Below are positions 29,936-30,951 of a stretch of 30,951 nucleotides of DNA, piece by piece. Position numbers and translations under genes: made by a program. Where the stretch lies: contig JAFRQC010000061.1 of the NCBI GenBank assembly GCA_017428805.1, positions 1 through 30,951 on the forward strand, in the 5' to 3' direction. This DNA comes from Prevotella sp. GTDB lineage: Bacteria; Bacteroidota; Bacteroidia; Bacteroidales; Bacteroidaceae. The notes under the pieces were generated by a model. That model did not search any database. It was not told the DNA's origin and saw only the letters and a list, made by a program, of their open reading frames with translations. Positions within the stretch are counted from its first letter, which is position 1; every line of letters starts with the position of its first letter.

Positions 29936-30331
29936 CTTAACCTTTTTGGCCAATTTCTCTGCCTTAGCCTGAACTTTCTGAGCCTTGGCCTGAGCCTTGG
30001 CAGCCTTAGCCTGAGCCTCGGGAGTGCCTTCGCGAGAAGCCTTCTCCGTAGCCTCCTGGGCCTTCTTCATAGCCTTCTCGGCATCCTTCTTGGCGTCCTC
30101 GGCATTTTCTCTAGCCTTCTTACGCTTCTTGGCTTCCTTCTCTGCCTTCTTGGCCTTCTTCTCAGCCTTCTCCTGAGCCTTCTGGGCCTTACGGGCTTCC
30201 TTTTCTGCCTTGGCAGCAGCAACGGGATCAACCTGTGAAGCAGTGGTGATCACATCCTGAGCCTGAACCTTACTGGTGGGCAGCATACCGGCCATCAAAG
30301 CCAGCGCTACCGTCATAATCATCTTTTTCAT
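29933..30331 (-). CDS. Secreted Lys/Ala/Glu-rich helical protein
   Basis: 132 residues. After a signal peptide (MKKMIMTVALALMAGMLPTSKVQA) the mature protein is almost wholly Ala, Lys, Glu, Gln and Arg, in short AKAEKEA, KAQEKAEKKAKK-like blocks, so a long, highly charged and strongly basic alpha helix or coiled coil is expected. One break occurs at SREGTPEAQ. I know no enzyme family with this pattern; similar low-complexity secreted proteins occur in Prevotella, without known function. A structural periplasmic protein, a cell wall or nucleic-acid binder are possible. Both the signal peptide and the start (ATG 30331) are clear; its 3' end lies on the shared terminator with hisC. Confidence 0.8.
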   Translation of the reverse strand: MKKMIMTVALALMAGMLPTSKVQAQDVITTASQVDPVAAAKAEKEARKAQKAQEKAEKKAKKAEKEAKKRKKARENAEDAKKDAEKAMKKAQEATEKASREGTPEAQAKAAKAQAKAQKVQAKAEKLAKKVK

Positions 30332-30356
30332 AAGCCTGTTTTTATATTAAATGTTG

Positions 30357-30381
30357 AAAAGGGAGCCCTTCCGAGCTCCCC
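30357..30381 (-). terminator. Minus-strand hairpin with T-run, upstream of the Lys-rich gene
   Basis: On the minus strand, GGGAGC (30381-30376), 9-base loop, GCTCCC (30366-30361), then TTTT (30360-30357). It would end a transcript coming from the right of the window, 26 bases before the Lys-rich ATG, or act as an attenuator in that gene's leader. Confidence 0.6.
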
Positions 30382-30466
30382 TCTTGAAATATGTCGGAAT
30401 CTTATTCCTCTACAACAGCCTGTGCGACGGCTAACGAGAGCTGATTATCAGCACGTTACGGCAAAA

Positions 30467-30488
30467 TTGGGAAACATTTGGGAAACAT
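30467..30488 (+). repeat. Perfect tandem repeat, 2 x 11 bp (TTGGGAAACAT)
   Basis: TTGGGAAACAT at 30467-30477 and 30478-30488, next to GCACGTTACGGCAAAA. Confidence 0.8.
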
Positions 30489-30503
30489 TATGAGCATGTA
30501 CTG

Positions 30504-30745
30504 CACATTCTGCACCCGATTTCCTCAATAATTCCAGCCATTTTTGTCACTTCGACTACTTTTCGATATTTTAATTGTTAAACACTATTGTTAGAACACA
30601 GATTGCATTACGACTTTTCAGCACGTTCTGCAAATTTTGCTTGCAAAATTAATAATTTCTCATGACTTTACGTTCATTCTGCACGTTTTTCTTGCAGAGT
30701 GTGTTTGTTTTTAATATAAATTAAGGCAAAAACCACATTCTGTTA
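30504..30745 (+). repeat. Dispersed TTCTGCA motifs
   Basis: Related 12-14-mers GCACATTCTGCACC (near 30503), GCACGTTCTGCAAA (near 30621), GTTCATTCTGCACG (near 30672) and weaker CCACATTCTGTTAC (near 30734), all direct on the plus strand with uneven spacing of about 50-120 bases. They may be binding sites of a DNA-binding protein; no function is proven. Confidence 0.4.
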
Positions 30746-30784
30746 CCAAATTCTCGTTTCGATTAAAAGAAAAACGGATGGAAT

Positions 30785-30951
30785 TCAATGCCATAAGTTT
30801 CCTGGATCTGTATTTCTCTTTTTACTGAGGAAGTACCAATCGCCATTGCTCCCTACTCTCTCGTTCACCTTTCCTTTGACTGATGAATCAGTCTTCGACG
30901 AAAAGAAAAGTATTATAACGTCTGCCGTTTCTGCTTTCGTGAGTCGATGAA
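30785..30951 (-). CDS. Possible C-terminal fragment of an unidentified protein
   Basis: The minus strand is open from the window edge to a TGA at 30787-30785, 54 codons, including ETADVIILFFSSK and NGDWYFLSKKRNTDPGNLW. The residue mix is protein-like, but no family was recognised. Codons such as AGA and ATA, rare in the neighbouring genes, suggest either a foreign gene or a chance frame. No start is in the window. Confidence 0.35.
   Translation of the reverse strand, partial: HRLTKAETADVIILFFSSKTDSSVKGKVNERVGSNGDWYFLSKKRNTDPGNLWH

Larger units (their letters stand above)
30382..30784. other. AT-rich gene-poor stretch with short repeats
   Basis: No convincing complete gene. A 17-codon minus-strand tail reading RADNQLSLAVAQAVVEE plus stop (30455-30402) looks protein-like but is cut by a stop just upstream. 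Further right are a perfect tandem 11-mer and several NTTCTGCA-type motifs. This could be the edge of an integrated element or an old gene remnant. Confidence 0.5.

Noticed and set aside
30402..30455. 17-codon RADNQLSLAVAQAVVEE as a gene
   Set aside because: No start codon or RBS and a stop immediately upstream; kept only as a possible remnant.

Overview
The window reads as chromosomal DNA of a Bacteroidales bacterium, most likely Prevotella/Segatella-like. The reasons are the recurrent Bacteroidetes promoter (-7 TAnnTTTG, usually with a TTG about 20 bases upstream), near absence of Shine-Dalgarno sequences, and the gene families present: a BspA-type leucine-rich protein, DUF4494, a VirE_N/DUF3987-type protein, EFR1, GH51 and GH2 enzymes. 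Most of it is housekeeping and carbohydrate or amino acid metabolism. I see no tRNA, rRNA, CRISPR array or complete insertion sequence.

Layout. 1-3.1 kb: the 3' part of a GH25 lysozyme; an lrp-like regulator plus rlmH on the minus strand; and metY diverging from the regulator. 3.1-6.6 kb: an EFR1 flavodoxin/ferredoxin protein converging on a minus-strand operon of membrane pseudokinase, DUF4494 and YggS. 6.7-12.6 kb: aspartate-type aminotransferase overlapping a LolC/E-type permease, then two tandem AMP-forming acyl-CoA ligases behind a promoter embedded in a 13-bp inverted repeat. 12.7-16.7 kb: a secreted leucine-rich-repeat protein diverging from a frameshifted VirE_N/DUF3987-like gene. 16.8-22.2 kb: a secreted serine hydrolase diverging from a GH51 arabinofuranosidase and a GH2 lipoprotein. 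22.3-24.9 kb: transketolase and rpiB (non-oxidative pentose phosphate branch). 24.9-26.6 kb: a minus-strand MltF-like transglycosylase and small lipoprotein. 26.7-29.9 kb: hisG-hisD-hisC without hisB. 29.9-31 kb: a secreted Lys/Ala/Glu-rich protein, then a 450-bp gene-poor AT-rich stretch with short repeats and the tail of an unidentified minus-strand frame.

The most unusual layer is small repetitive DNA. One class is a GC-rich double-hairpin element: two copies 51/52 identical at 3.3 and 3.9 kb, and a related copy at 21.7 kb. Two of the three lie in frame inside genes, adding an IRPP-containing peptide to the EFR1 and GH2 proteins. The second class is short arrays with a 7-bp period and different unit sequences. 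They fill intergenic gaps, sit between divergent promoters, supply the hisD stop and hisC start, and occur once in frame in the GH2 gene. Other points worth a look are the pseudokinase that lacks both catalytic aspartates, the operator-like palindrome at the ligase promoter, and two apparent single-base losses in the VirE_N-like gene.
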